Shown: positions 1-9,782, numbered from the stretch's first letter. The stretch is 64,000 nucleotides of DNA from Pseudomonas sp. Irchel s3f7 (GCF_900187615.1 NZ_FYDO01000012.1:53766-117765), one strand, 5' to 3'. The notes: generated from the sequence alone by a model not told the origin. A program made the numbers and translations.

Positions 1-35
1 AGCGCCGGCGGTCACAGCCGCACAGGTAAATAATC

Positions 36-962
36 ATGAACACGTCCATTATTCGAGCCCAGCTTGCGGCCTCGGCGCCATCACGCGCACGCCGTTTGAT
101 CAATCCAGGATGGTTTCTGGTGTCGCCATCGGTTGCACTTTTGTTGCTCTGGATGATCGTGCCGCTGGCCATGACCGTTTATTTTTCGGTGATCCGGTAC
201 AACCTGCTCAATCCAGGGGAAAACGAGTTCGTTGGCCTGGAGAACTTTGCCTATTTCGTGACAGATTCGGGTTTTCTTCCCGGAGCGCTTAACACGTTGA
301 TATTGGTGGGCAGCGTGCTGCTGATCAGCGTGATTTTTGGTGTCTTGATTGCAGCCTTGCTTGAGGCAAGCGAGTTCTTTGGACGCGGCATAGTCAGGGT
401 GCTGCTCATTTCGCCGTTTTTTATCATGCCGACCGTGGGTTCGCTGATCTTCAAGAACCTGATCTTCCACCCTGTCTCCGGGATCCTCGCGGCGGTATGG
501 AAGTTCTTCGGGGCACAGCCTGTCGATTGGCTAGCTCATTACCCACTCTTCTCGATCATCGTCATCGTTTCCTGGCAGTGGCTGCCTTTTGCGATCTTGT
601 TGCTGATGACAGCCATGCAGTCGCTCGATCAAGAGCAGAAAGAGGCCGCTCGATTGGATGGGGCGGGTGCCCTGGCCATCTTCTGGCATTTGACCCTGCC
701 ACATTTGGCCAGGCCCATCGCGGTGGTGGTGATGATCGAGACGATTTTCCTGCTGTCGGTATTTGCAGAAATCTTCACCACGACAAATGGCGGACCTGGG
801 TTCGCTTCGACCAACCTCGCCTATCTGATCTACAACCAGGCACTGGTGCAGTTCGATGTGGGCATGGCCTCGGCCGGTGGTCTGATTGCGGTGGTGATCG
901 CCAACATCGCGGCGATTGTGCTGGTGCGCATGATTGGCAAGAACCTGACCGACAAAGCCTGA
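36..962 (+). CDS. polyol ABC transporter permease 1 (MtlF/SmoF-like)
   Basis: Inner-membrane permease of a binding-protein-dependent carbohydrate ABC importer, probably for mannitol/sorbitol-type polyols. The 308-residue protein has a first membrane helix at about residues 26-50 and several more hydrophobic segments. Its cytoplasmic EAA loop at about 203-223 (EAARLDGAG...LP) is the contact site for the ATPase and is diagnostic of MalF-type permeases. The gene lies 10 bp before a second permease and upstream of a MalK-type ATPase and a polyol dehydrogenase, the order of Pseudomonas mtl operons. The solute-binding protein gene expected upstream is outside the window; bases 1-35 are too short to show its end. 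The polyol specificity is inferred from gene order. Confidence 0.9.
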   Translation: MNTSIIRAQLAASAPSRARRLINPGWFLVSPSVALLLLWMIVPLAMTVYFSVIRYNLLNPGENEFVGLENFAYFVTDSGFLPGALNTLILVGSVLLISVIFGVLIAALLEASEFFGRGIVRVLLISPFFIMPTVGSLIFKNLIFHPVSGILAAVWKFFGAQPVDWLAHYPLFSIIVIVSWQWLPFAILLLMTAMQSLDQEQKEAARLDGAGALAIFWHLTLPHLARPIAVVVMIETIFLLSVFAEIFTTTNGGPGFASTNLAYLIYNQALVQFDVGMASAGGLIAVVIANIAAIVLVRMIGKNLTDKA

Positions 963-972
963 GGACAACGCC

Positions 973-1806
973 ATGATGACGCTTAAACAATCCCGGTCTC
1001 TGCAAAGCGTACTGCTCGGCACCTTGGCCTGGGTCACCGCTTTGCTGTTGTTCTTTCCGATCTTTTGGATGGTGCTTACCAGTTTCAAGACCGAGATCGA
1101 CGCCTTCGCTACGCCGCCACAGTTCATCTTCATGCCTACGCTGGAGAATTACTTGCACATCCAGGAGCGCAGTGACTACTTCCACTTCGCGTGGAACTCG
1201 GTGCTGATTTCCTTCTCCGCTACAGCGTTGTGCATGCTGATCGCGGTGCCGGCGGCCTACTCGATGGCGTTCTATGAGACCAAGCGCACTAAGCAGACGC
1301 TGCTTTGGATGCTATCGACCAAGATGCTTCCTCCAGTTGGGGTGCTCATGCCTATCTACCTTCTGGCGAAGGGGGCGGGGTTGCTGGACACCCGGATCGC
1401 GCTGATCGTGATCTACACCCTGATCAACCTGCCCATCGTGGTATGGATGATTTACACGTACTTCAAAGACATCCCCCGGGAGATTCTGGAGGCGGCCAGG
1501 CTGGACGGCGCGACCCTGGGGCAGGAGATGCTGCGCGTGCTGCTGCCCATCAGCAAGGGTGGGCTGGCGTCGACCATGCTGCTGTCGATGATCCTGTGCT
1601 GGAACGAGGCCTTCTGGTCGCTCAACCTGACGAGCTCCAGCGCCGCACCTCTGACCGCGCTGATCGCTTCCTACTCGAGCCCTGAGGGTCTGTTCTGGGC
1701 GAAGCTTTCCGCAGTTTCCACATTGGCCTGCGCACCTATCTTGATCTTCGGCTGGATCAGTCAGAAGCAATTGGTTCGTGGGCTGTCCTTTGGCGCCGTC
1801 AAATGA
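973..1806 (+). CDS. polyol ABC transporter permease 2 (MtlG/MalG-like)
   Basis: Second inner-membrane permease of the same importer (277 residues, usual MalG-family length). A membrane helix spans about residues 14-36, and the EAA loop is at about 173-193 (EAARLDGAT...LP). Two consecutive ATG codons occur at 973 and 976, with GAGGAC just upstream as the ribosome-binding site. It is co-directional with the first permease, separated by 10 bp, so translation is probably coupled. It should pair with that permease to form the translocation pore. Confidence 0.9.
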   Translation: MMTLKQSRSLQSVLLGTLAWVTALLLFFPIFWMVLTSFKTEIDAFATPPQFIFMPTLENYLHIQERSDYFHFAWNSVLISFSATALCMLIAVPAAYSMAFYETKRTKQTLLWMLSTKMLPPVGVLMPIYLLAKGAGLLDTRIALIVIYTLINLPIVVWMIYTYFKDIPREILEAARLDGATLGQEMLRVLLPISKGGLASTMLLSMILCWNEAFWSLNLTSSSAAPLTALIASYSSPEGLFWAKLSAVSTLACAPILIFGWISQKQLVRGLSFGAVK

Positions 1807-1863
1807 CGACGTCGAGCATTCAATGATTTCGCGAAGGCTCCAATTTCATACAGGACTTTACGC

Positions 1864-2961
1864 ATGGCCACTTTGAAAATAGAAAATCTCAAGAAAGGTT
1901 TCGAGGGACTGTCCATCATCAAGGGCATCAATCTCGAGGTTAAGGACAAGGAATTTGTGGTGTTCGTAGGGCCGTCGGGGTGTGGAAAGTCGACCCTGTT
2001 GCGCCTGATTGCAGGTTTGGAAGACGTCACGAGCGGCACGATCGAGCTCGACGGCCGAGACATCACTGAGGTGACTCCTGCCAAACGAGACCTGGCCATG
2101 GTATTCCAGACCTATGCTCTGTATCCGCACATGACGGTACGCAAGAATTTGTCATTTGCCTTGGATCTGGCAGGTGAGAAGAAGCCGGATGTGGAAAGGA
2201 AGGTCGCCGAGGCTGCAAGGATTCTCGAACTTGGTTCTCTGCTCGACCGCAAGCCTAAGCAGTTGTCAGGTGGTCAGCGCCAACGAGTCGCTATTGGGCG
2301 TGCGATTGTCCGAAACCCGAAGATTTTCCTTTTCGATGAGCCACTGTCGAACCTTGATGCTGCGCTGCGTGTACAGACGCGCTTGGAGCTGTCCCGACTG
2401 CATAAGGAGCTGCAGGCGACCATGATCTACGTGACCCATGACCAGGTCGAAGCCATGACGCTCGCCACCAAGGTCGTTGTGCTTAACGCTGGGCGGATCG
2501 AGCAGATTGGTTCGCCGCTCGAGCTCTACCATCACCCTGCCAACCTGTTCGTTGCCGGCTTCCTTGGGACACCAAAAATGGGATTCTTGCAGGCGACTGT
2601 GCATGCCGTGCATGCATCGGGGGTGGAGGTTAGATTCGCCTCTGGAACCACTTTGCTCATTCCACGCGACAGCAGTGCGTTGTCGGTTGGGCAATCCGTG
2701 ACGATCGGGATACGGCCGGAGCATTTGACCCTGGGCGCTGAAGGCCAAGTGCCGGTCACGACGGATGTCACCGAGCGCCTGGGCAGCGATACCTTCTGCC
2801 ACGTGAATGTCGATTCAGGAGAAAACCTGACGGTACGTGTCCAGGGGGATTGCGAAGTGCCGTACGCCGCCCGGCGTTATCTCACCCTCGATGTCGCTCA
2901 TTGCCATCTATTTGATGAGAGCGGTCTTTCGGTAAGCCCTGCGGCATCACGCGCGGCCTGA
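1864..2961 (+). CDS. ABC transporter ATP-binding protein (MalK/UgpC/MtlK-like)
   Basis: Cytoplasmic ATPase that drives the polyol importer. In 365 residues it has Walker [10 protein letters not shown] (36-44), the Q-loop region [10 protein letters not shown], signature LSGGQ (134-138), Walker B IFLFDEP (154-160), D-loop SNLDA and the H-loop (VTHDQ). A C-terminal TOBE/MalK regulatory region follows from about residue 240, including GIRPEH. Length and domain order match MalK-type ATPases. It follows the permease pair in the same direction. Confidence 0.93.
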   Translation: MATLKIENLKKGFEGLSIIKGINLEVKDKEFVVFVGPSGCGKSTLLRLIAGLEDVTSGTIELDGRDITEVTPAKRDLAMVFQTYALYPHMTVRKNLSFALDLAGEKKPDVERKVAEAARILELGSLLDRKPKQLSGGQRQRVAIGRAIVRNPKIFLFDEPLSNLDAALRVQTRLELSRLHKELQATMIYVTHDQVEAMTLATKVVVLNAGRIEQIGSPLELYHHPANLFVAGFLGTPKMGFLQATVHAVHASGVEVRFASGTTLLIPRDSSALSVGQSVTIGIRPEHLTLGAEGQVPVTTDVTERLGSDTFCHVNVDSGENLTVRVQGDCEVPYAARRYLTLDVAHCHLFDESGLSVSPAASRAA

Positions 2962-3018
2962 CTTCCATCACGCGCGCTCTTTCGATGAAGCGCGCCACGA
3001 ACCACAAAGGTAGATTCA

Positions 3019-3792
3019 ATGAAACGTCTCGAAGGTAAAAGCGCTTTGATCACTGGTTCCGCGCGCGGTATTGGACGCTCGTTTGCCCAGGCCTATATCG
3101 GTGAAGGCGCTACGGTCGCTATCGCCGACATCAATTTGGAAAGAGCTCAAGCGACGGCCTCCGAGCTTGGGCCGCAAGCTTACGCGGTGGAGATGGACGT
3201 TACCCGCCAGGCGTCCATTGATGCAGCGATCGCGGAGGTCGTTGCCCACGCAGGAAAGCTGGACATCCTTGTGAACAATGCGGCGTTGTTCGATCTTGCA
3301 CCGATCACCGAGATCACTCGGGAAAGCTACGACAAGCTTTTTGCAATCAATGTCAGCGGGACGCTGTTCACGCTTCAGGCAGCGGCGAAGCAGATGATCA
3401 GTCAGGGGCATGGCGGTAAGATCATCAACATGGCCAGCCAGGCGGGTCGCCGCGGTGAGGCGTTGGTAGGCGTCTACTGCGCCACCAAGGCGGCCGTCAT
3501 CAGCCTTACACAGTCTGCTGGCCTTAACCTCATCAAGCACAAAATCAATGTCAATGCGATTGCCCCGGGGGTTGTCGATGGCGAACACTGGGACGGTGTC
3601 GACGCGCTCTTTGCCAAACACGAGAACCGACCCCTGGGTGAGAAGAAGCGGCTCGTCGGCCTTGAGGTTCCGTATGGAAGAATGGGGACGGCAGAGGATC
3701 TGGTAGGAATGGCAATTTTCCTGGCGGGCTCGGAGAGCGATTACATCGTTGCACAAACGTACAACGTTGATGGCGGGAACTGGATGAGCTGA
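3019..3792 (+). CDS. SDR polyol dehydrogenase (sorbitol/L-iditol 2-dehydrogenase, SmoS-like)
   Basis: Classical short-chain dehydrogenase of 257 residues, probably oxidising the imported polyol (for example sorbitol to fructose) with NAD+. The nucleotide motif TGSARGIG is at 12-19, NNA at 86-88, Ser140, and YCATK places catalytic Tyr153 and Lys157. Overall residue pattern resembles Rhodobacter SmoS. It sits 57 bp after the ATPase gene on the same strand, so it is likely the last gene of the transport operon. Mannitol operons of P. fluorescens carry a long-chain MtlD here; none is visible in this window, which argues for sorbitol-type substrates. A related polyol remains possible. Confidence 0.8.
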   Translation: MKRLEGKSALITGSARGIGRSFAQAYIGEGATVAIADINLERAQATASELGPQAYAVEMDVTRQASIDAAIAEVVAHAGKLDILVNNAALFDLAPITEITRESYDKLFAINVSGTLFTLQAAAKQMISQGHGGKIINMASQAGRRGEALVGVYCATKAAVISLTQSAGLNLIKHKINVNAIAPGVVDGEHWDGVDALFAKHENRPLGEKKRLVGLEVPYGRMGTAEDLVGMAIFLAGSESDYIVAQTYNVDGGNWMS

Positions 3793-3980
3793 GTGCAGGA
3801 GGGGGGGCGGGTGACAGGAGAGCGGCACATTTTCCGATCACCCGGCGGTTAGATTCAGCTTCCTCGCGATCACGCTGCCCGACTCATGAGAGCCTGACAG
3901 TTTGATCCACCGGCCGATTGTTGAGGTGGGAGCTAGCAGCAAGGTTTCTTGCTTATCTACGCGGCCACCAGAACTCTGCA

Positions 3981-4697
3981 CTACAGGCCGAGGAGGCGGC
4001 GCAGTTCCGGTGCGGTCAGATGGGCGCGGAAACCCGGCCTGCCCGGCTGGAACGAGGCGGAGGCAGCCAGGTTGCCCACGACGACTGGGTCGCAACCAGC
4101 ATCGCGTACCAGGTCGGCGGCGACCCGCAAGGCCTCGGCGTCATCTCCGGCGATGGGCATGCCAATGCGCCCGCCCGCTCGTGAGGCAGACGTTGCCACC
4201 ACGGTGGCATCGACGGCACTGAATGCGCGCACCAGTCGCGCGCCGATCATGTACTTCGCGACGGTTTCAGCAACGCCCAGGTTGTGCGCTTCGCGGTATA
4301 CATCGCTGCTGCTTGTGCCCCAAGGATTGGTGGAGTCCAGAACGATCTTGCCGCGGTAGGCACTGTGCAGGTCTCGCCCGACCTGGGGCAGCGCTTCAAA
4401 CGGAATAGCCAACAGAAGCACGGTGCCGAATTCCGCTGCCGCCATCGGCAGGCCGACCGAAGCGCGTGGCCCTAACGCCTCAACCATGTCTTGCAATTGC
4501 TCTGGATGGCGGGAAGAGAACATGACCTCATGTCCAGCCTCGACCCACAGCCGACCTACCGTGCCGCCCAGCGATCCGCTACCGATCACGCCGATGCGTG
4601 TTGGCGCGACCGCAAAGGCGCGACTCGCGGGGATGAGCCACGGCAAAGCGGCCAATACGGCAAGGGATTTCACTATGGAGCGGCGGGTAGACTTCAT
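3981..4697 (-). CDS. Tat-signal NADP-binding oxidoreductase (F420-reductase-like Rossmann protein)
   Basis: A 238-residue protein whose N-terminus has two arginines (TRRSIVKS, residues 4-11) followed by a hydrophobic stretch ending near AFA, which looks like a twin-arginine signal. From about residue 33 a Rossmann domain begins with IGVIGSGSLGG and continues in the style of NADPH-dependent F420 reductase-like proteins (COG2085). It is the last gene of a four-gene minus-strand operon and overlaps the preceding gene by 4 bp (ATGA). Substrate unknown. Periplasmic location is inferred from the signal; a folded, cofactor-loaded export would explain the use of Tat. Confidence 0.75.
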   Translation of the reverse strand: MKSTRRSIVKSLAVLAALPWLIPASRAFAVAPTRIGVIGSGSLGGTVGRLWVEAGHEVMFSSRHPEQLQDMVEALGPRASVGLPMAAAEFGTVLLLAIPFEALPQVGRDLHSAYRGKIVLDSTNPWGTSSSDVYREAHNLGVAETVAKYMIGARLVRAFSAVDATVVATSASRAGGRIGMPIAGDDAEALRVAADLVRDAGCDPVVVGNLAASASFQPGRPGFRAHLTAPELRRLLGL

Positions 4698-6010
4698 GTC
4701 CTGTCCTCAATCAATGATGGTGAGACCGTAGCATCGCGCTGTTCCTGCTTCAGGTGGGTTCGTCCCAACCAGACACTCAAGCCCAGCCAGATAGCTGAGA
4801 GGGGGACCGAGATCATGGGAATCTGCGCCAGGGTCAGGCCAAGGCCCATCAGGCTTGCGTATCCCCAACTGGCGATTTGGTCACCGCCACGATAAACGAC
4901 CGTGTCGATGAAGTTCTTGGCTTTGTAGCGATCTTCACGTGTGCTGGAGGTAAACAGGATTTCCCTGGCGGGTCTGGCCAGTGCGAAGTTCGCTACCCGG
5001 CGGGCGACCTGCGCGGCCACGATGACTGCGACGCTAGGGCTGGCGGCCAAGGCAGCGAAGCCGAACAGGCTGACCAGCGGCAGGACACACAGCGTTGCCA
5101 CGATGCCCGCGGTGGCGATCATCCTGCCGGTGATGAACAGCTGGAATACCAGTGTGATCGCATTGACGATCAGGTCGATATTGGCAAAGAACGCCGTGCG
5201 GGCCGCACGATCAGGGAACGAGGACTCGGCGATGCTGGCCTGCTGAAAATACAAGAAAGTCGACGTGACCGAGTACAGCAGAATGAATAGTGCCAACCCG
5301 ACCAAGTAGGGCGAACGCAACGTGTGGACCATGCCGGTAAAGATGCCGCCACCCAAGGGCTGGTCCGGGTTTTCCTTGAGCGTGGTGTGACTGAACATCG
5401 GAGCAAGGCGAGATAAACGGCGTGATGCAAGTACCGCCACTTCCAGAAACAGGATGGCAATCACCATCAGCCAGGAGCGGTCCAACTGTTGGATCAGGCT
5501 GGAAGTGATAGCCGAGCCCAAGAGGCCGCCAATCGTTGCTCCTGCCGCGAGTAGCCCGAACAGCCGTTTGCCCTGCTCGCTGTCGAAGATATCCACCATG
5601 AAGGACCAGAACACCGAGACGACGAACAGGTTAAACACCGAGACCCAGATGAAAAAGGCACGTCCCAGCCACACCTGCCACTGTGGATCGGCGAGATGCA
5701 GCAGCAGTGCAAACAACATCAGGTTGGCAGCGAAGAAGCGATAGGCCACGACGATGAACTGCTTGCGTGGCAGTTTGCGCACGGCCAGCGCGAACAGCGG
5801 GCTGGCTACCAGCATCGCCAACAACGTACCAGTGAATAGCCAGGGCAAGTTCTGGACCCCGCCGGCCACACCGAGTTCGTCGCGGATCGGTCGCAACAGG
5901 TAATACGCCAGAAATAGCGCGATGACGTAGAGCATCGACCACAGGACTGCGGGTGCTTCTTCGGGGCGCACCTTGGCCTGGCGCTGCAACAGCGATAAGG
6001 GAGATTGCAC
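4694..6010 (-). CDS. MFS-type transporter related to NTT/Tlc nucleotide carriers
   Basis: Polytopic inner-membrane protein of 438 residues with about 12 hydrophobic helices. The early segment YYLLRPIRDELG resembles the conserved start of ATP/ADP translocase-like (NTT, COG3202) and related MFS proteins of free-living bacteria. Substrate is unknown; free-living members of this group are not proven nucleotide carriers. The gene starts 3 bp after the metallo-hydrolase gene and overlaps the following reductase gene by 4 bp, so the genes are tightly co-transcribed. Confidence 0.75.
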   Translation of the reverse strand: MQSPLSLLQRQAKVRPEEAPAVLWSMLYVIALFLAYYLLRPIRDELGVAGGVQNLPWLFTGTLLAMLVASPLFALAVRKLPRKQFIVVAYRFFAANLMLFALLLHLADPQWQVWLGRAFFIWVSVFNLFVVSVFWSFMVDIFDSEQGKRLFGLLAAGATIGGLLGSAITSSLIQQLDRSWLMVIAILFLEVAVLASRRLSRLAPMFSHTTLKENPDQPLGGGIFTGMVHTLRSPYLVGLALFILLYSVTSTFLYFQQASIAESSFPDRAARTAFFANIDLIVNAITLVFQLFITGRMIATAGIVATLCVLPLVSLFGFAALAASPSVAVIVAAQVARRVANFALARPAREILFTSSTREDRYKAKNFIDTVVYRGGDQIASWGYASLMGLGLTLAQIPMISVPLSAIWLGLSVWLGRTHLKQEQRDATVSPSLIEDRT

Positions 6011-6013
6011 GAC

Positions 6014-7177
6014 TTACTCCTCCCTGGCTCCAGCCGCGAGCTGAGGCGGAGTCTTCGCTGCGTCGTCTTCCCACCATGCCGTGAACGACTGCGCACGGCC
6101 GTCAAGGTAGACCGTGCGGCCGATTTCGGGCGTCCACAGCGCGAAGGTTTGCCCCTGACTGGCGACTTGCATGCGCTTGAACGGATCATCCCAATCGTGA
6201 GGGGCGATGGAGAAGCGGCCCACATGCGTCTGCATCAGCACTCGGGCGCGCAGGTCCTTGGCTGCCTGCGCGGCCTGTTCCGGATTCATGTGGACGTTCG
6301 CCCAGCGCGGATCGTACTGACCGGCATCAATGGCGACATAGTCGAACGGACCCAGCCGCTGGCCGATCTCGGCAAAGTGCGGGCCATAACCCGAGTCGCC
6401 ACTGAAAAACAACCGCTGCTCAGGAGACACAAGTGCAAAGCCGACCCACAGCGACTGATCGCGGGTAAAGGTGCGTCCAGAGTAGTGTCGAGCTGTGGTG
6501 ACGTGGACTCTGACGTTCGGTGTCAGCGCGATGACTTCGTTCCAGTCGGCTTCACGTACGACTCCCATGTCGTAGCCCCAGCGCTCGAAATGAGCGCCTA
6601 CACCCAACCCCACGATAACCTTTCTGACTTTGGGCTGAAGCGCCTGAACGGTTGGATAGTCCAAGTGATCGTAATGATCGTGGCTGATCAACAAAGCGTC
6701 GATCTCGGGTATGTCATCGGCCGTGTAGAGGCTGGTGCCCTCGAATGCCTTGTTCACTCCGGGGATCGGCGCGGCGTAAGTGCTGAACACCGGATCGATC
6801 AGGATGCGTTGTCCGCCCAGTTGCACGAAGTAGGAGGAATGGCCCAGCCAAACGACTATATCCTGTGTAGGGTCGAGTGCTTTGAGGTCGGTCTTGACGG
6901 CGGGAATCGGGCTTGGCGGTCGAGGCTGCCCCTCTTGCCCGAAAAGGGTCTGCATCCACATCGATATCTCGGATTGGTCCGTGGTCTTTATGGGCGTGTC
7001 GATCTGGTTGCGGAACACTCCGTCGGCATGATTGGGCGAATGTTCGATGCGCGTCAGCCGCTCGCCGCTGGGCAGGTCGCCGAAGACCGGCTGCTGTAAA
7101 TAGGCGAAGGCGCCAACGATGCCTAGCAGAGCGATACCGACAACGGCCATGAGAAGACGACCCCAGAATAATTTCAT
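6014..7177 (-). CDS. membrane-anchored MBL-fold metallo-hydrolase (UlaG/NAPE-PLD-like)
   Basis: A 387-residue metallo-beta-lactamase-fold hydrolase. The ATG at 7177 is preferred over an in-frame start 174 bp upstream because the encoded N-terminus is a clean membrane anchor (GRLLMAVVGIALLGIVGAFA) and it avoids overlap with the upstream gene. Motifs visible in order are GHSS, ILIDPVFS, the metal-binding HDHYDHLD, ARHYSGR, GDSGYG and MQTHVG, the pattern of the UlaG/NAPE-PLD-like lactonase and phosphodiesterase group. The anchor places the catalytic domain in the periplasm. It lies between an SDR gene (23 bp upstream) and a transporter gene. Confidence 0.82.
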   Translation of the reverse strand: MKLFWGRLLMAVVGIALLGIVGAFAYLQQPVFGDLPSGERLTRIEHSPNHADGVFRNQIDTPIKTTDQSEISMWMQTLFGQEGQPRPPSPIPAVKTDLKALDPTQDIVVWLGHSSYFVQLGGQRILIDPVFSTYAAPIPGVNKAFEGTSLYTADDIPEIDALLISHDHYDHLDYPTVQALQPKVRKVIVGLGVGAHFERWGYDMGVVREADWNEVIALTPNVRVHVTTARHYSGRTFTRDQSLWVGFALVSPEQRLFFSGDSGYGPHFAEIGQRLGPFDYVAIDAGQYDPRWANVHMNPEQAAQAAKDLRARVLMQTHVGRFSIAPHDWDDPFKRMQVASQGQTFALWTPEIGRTVYLDGRAQSFTAWWEDDAAKTPPQLAAGAREE

Positions 7178-7199
7178 GCAGTAGTTACCGTGGAGGTGG

Positions 7200-8090
7200 T
7201 CACGACAGGTTCGTGCCGCTGGCGCGCGTGAGTTCAGCCAGCAGCAAGTCTTGGAATCGGGAGTCTTGGACCGCGGAATGCGGCTGTTCGCGTCGCTGAT
7301 GGTGCCAATAGCCGCCGCTGGTGAGTGCCTCAGGGTCATTGCTGGTGGCAAGCCATTCCTGGGTCAGGTGTCCCAGGCGCAGGTCGTCAGGTGCGTTGGG
7401 ACCTCCCATCTTCGTTGGGACCCAGCCCGGATCGACCGCATTACTGAGGACGTCGGGGTACAACCGCGCAACGGCTGCTGCGAGTGCGGTTACAAAGAGT
7501 TTGCTGTCCGAATAGCTGCCTGTGGGGGTGCTGCCCGACCAGTCCAATCCCGTCAGGCTGGCTTGTCCCCCCCTATGCATGCTGCTGCTCAGGTAGATCA
7601 GACGCTTGGGGCGCTGAATCAGGGCCGTGAGCATATAGGGGGCGACGACGTTGACGACCAGCAGTTGCGCCCCGCTGAGGATGCCAGCGTTGTGAACAAT
7701 GGCATCCATCGCGCCGATGGCATTGACCTGACGGGCAAGGTCGCGAACCTGTTCAAGATCGCCCAAGTCGCCGACTGTCGCGATGGCGCCCTGGTCCACC
7801 AGTTCTTGCACGGCAGACAACCGGGCAGGGGAGCGCACATGCACGACAACCTCGTGGCCTTGGGCAAGCAGGGTCTTGGCGGTGGCATGGCCCAGTCCAT
7901 CGGCCGAGCCGGTAATGAATACGCGGGCTTTGCCGCTTGCATTGTTGTCCCGTTGTGCGTTGGACGCGGGAGCCTCCCTTCGGGAATTGGTTGGGGCCTC
8001 TGCCCAGGATGCCGTTGCTTCCAGAAGTGAGCCTGAGATCAACGCCGAACCCAGTCCGGCGCCTCTGATGAGAAAGTCTCTACGATCCAT
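7200..8090 (-). CDS. Tat-signal short-chain dehydrogenase-like protein
   Basis: A 296-residue SDR-fold protein. The start at 8090 is chosen because it has a GAGGGG ribosome-binding site and gives an N-terminus with the twin-arginine motif RRDFLIRG plus a hydrophobic region. The nucleotide motif GSADGLG, a short NAG segment and the catalytic YSDSK are present, although the domain is shorter and more divergent than classical SDRs. It is the first gene of a minus-strand operon (SDR, MBL hydrolase, transporter, reductase) that diverges from a LysR gene at 8279. Substrate unknown. Confidence 0.78.
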   Translation of the reverse strand: MDRRDFLIRGAGLGSALISGSLLEATASWAEAPTNSRREAPASNAQRDNNASGKARVFITGSADGLGHATAKTLLAQGHEVVVHVRSPARLSAVQELVDQGAIATVGDLGDLEQVRDLARQVNAIGAMDAIVHNAGILSGAQLLVVNVVAPYMLTALIQRPKRLIYLSSSMHRGGQASLTGLDWSGSTPTGSYSDSKLFVTALAAAVARLYPDVLSNAVDPGWVPTKMGGPNAPDDLRLGHLTQEWLATSNDPEALTSGGYWHHQRREQPHSAVQDSRFQDLLLAELTRASGTNLS

Positions 8091-8278
8091 GCACGTCCCC
8101 TCGGGTCGCTTCGCGCCTCTCGTCCCAAGCGCCATGGCGATCGCTCGCGCTGAATATAACGAAGGGTTGGTTAAAAAGAGGTTGTTAATGTAACCGGCCC
8201 CCTTCGGCGCCACTAGCTAATCAGTCCTTAAAGGGGCTATAAGGCCTGCTAATTAATGATTTATGAGAGACTTGGGCG

Positions 8279-9166
8279 ATGGTCAGACGTAACCTCAATG
8301 ATCTCTTATCGTTCGTAACGATTGCCCGTGAAGGCAGCTTCACGCGGGCAGCTTCCGTACTGGGCGTGACTCAATCTGCCCTCAGCCAGGCAATGAGCGG
8401 GTTAGAGGCCAGGCTGGAGATTCGCTTGCTTACACGAACCACCCGTAGCGTATCGCCTACGGCAGCGGGCGAGCGTTTACTAAAAGCCATTGGTCATCGC
8501 TTTGACGAAATCGAGGCAGAACTCGACGAACTGACCGAGATGCGCGATAAACCCGCCGGCACCGTGCGCATCACCTGTGGTGAGCACATTCTTCGAGCAC
8601 ATTTGCTTCCCAAGCTCACGCCGCTTTTGCTCGATTATCCGGATATCAAGATAGAGTTCGATATCAATTATGGTTTTCGAGACATCGTCGCCGACCGTTT
8701 CGATGCAGGCGTGCGTATGGGCGATACCATCGACAAGGATATGGTTGCGGTACCCATCGGTCCTCAACTGCGCATGGCCGCTGCGGCCTCCCCGATGTAT
8801 TTCGAAAGGCATCCAACGCCCAAAAATCCACGGGACCTGCTAAAGCACAGTTGTATCAATCAGCGTATGCAAACAGCAGGGGGGCTATACGTTTGGGAGT
8901 TTGAGCGTCGTGGCCAACCGTTAAACGTACGAGTGGATGGCCAGCTCGTTTTCAACACCTCTCCCAGCATGGTGGATGCAGCCTTGGCCGGCCTGGGCAT
9001 CGCCTATCTTCCTGAAGAAGAGTTCGCACCGCATCTGGAAAATGGCCGCCTGGTTCGTGTGCTGGAAGATTGGTGTGCTCCCTTCCCGGGGTACCATTTG
9101 TATTACCCAAGTCGCAGACAGCCATCGCGGGCCTTCACGCTGGTTATGAATGCACTGCGTGTGTAA
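8279..9166 (+). CDS. LysR family transcriptional regulator, divergent from the Tat-SDR operon
   Basis: A 295-residue LysR-type regulator. The N-terminal winged helix-turn-helix covers about residues 5-64 (FTRAASVLGVTQSALSQA), and the rest is a substrate-binding-like effector domain. It is of the CrgA/PA2220-like subgroup (TRTTRSVSPTAAGERL). It is transcribed divergently from the four-gene minus-strand operon starting at 8090, with 188 bp between the two start codons. By the usual LysR arrangement it probably controls that operon and itself from this AT-rich spacer. Confidence 0.9.
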   Translation: MVRRNLNDLLSFVTIAREGSFTRAASVLGVTQSALSQAMSGLEARLEIRLLTRTTRSVSPTAAGERLLKAIGHRFDEIEAELDELTEMRDKPAGTVRITCGEHILRAHLLPKLTPLLLDYPDIKIEFDINYGFRDIVADRFDAGVRMGDTIDKDMVAVPIGPQLRMAAAASPMYFERHPTPKNPRDLLKHSCINQRMQTAGGLYVWEFERRGQPLNVRVDGQLVFNTSPSMVDAALAGLGIAYLPEEEFAPHLENGRLVRVLEDWCAPFPGYHLYYPSRRQPSRAFTLVMNALRV

Positions 9167-9326
9167 GGACGATTGATAAATCTCATTCATGACTTCAATC
9201 GCTGCAAGGTATTTCAGTTTTTCTGTCAGCTGATACCTTCTGGCGGGAAAGCAATTTGGCTGTCAGATCAATTCGGGTCGGGGGTAGGGCGTGCCCCGCA
9301 GCCCATCGGAGCAAAGTGGAGCAACT

Positions 9327-9680
9327 ATGAAAATACGCATCGATGTTTCAGGCGGTCCGGTTACGGCAACGCTCGACAACAACGATTCCTCCATAGATTT
9401 CGTTAAACAGCTGCCGATGAAACTGACACTGGACGACTACGCCTCGACCGAGAAGATCAGCGTCCTGCCCAAGCCATTATCGACACAGGGCGCGCCAGCT
9501 GGCTTCACGCCTTCGGTGGGTGACATTGCCTTCTATGCGCCTTGGGGAAATCTCGCCATTTTTCATAAAGGCTTCAAGTATTCGAGCGGCCTTATCAAAC
9601 TCGGCAAGATTGATTCCGGCCTGGAAGTACTCGCGCGCCCTGGGTCCCTTGAAGTGACGATCACCTTGGTCGATGAGTGA
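9327..9680 (+). CDS. cyclophilin-like fold protein
   Basis: A small soluble protein of 117 residues. The ATG at 9327 is chosen because the encoded protein then starts directly at the first beta strand (MKIRIDVSGGPVTATL). The stretch GFTPSVGDIAFYAPWGNLAIF and the short length match the cyclophilin-like (DUF4241-independent, TM1367-type) domain family found beside oxidoreductase and LysR genes in pseudomonads. No catalytic function can be given. It lies between two LysR genes and about 100 bp upstream of the second. Confidence 0.7.
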   Translation: MKIRIDVSGGPVTATLDNNDSSIDFVKQLPMKLTLDDYASTEKISVLPKPLSTQGAPAGFTPSVGDIAFYAPWGNLAIFHKGFKYSSGLIKLGKIDSGLEVLARPGSLEVTITLVDE

Positions 9681-9782
9681 TACCCCAAAACAGTCAGAAC
9701 CACGCCGGCAAAAACTGTCTGTGGCGTAGGGGGCGGGTGAGGTCCTTTCGTTCATACGTTTCACACCAATGGCAGAGAACTC

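Noticed and set aside
6005..7099. Plus-strand 364-codon frame opposite the MBL hydrolase
   Set aside because: Antisense shadow; the minus strand holds all family motifs.
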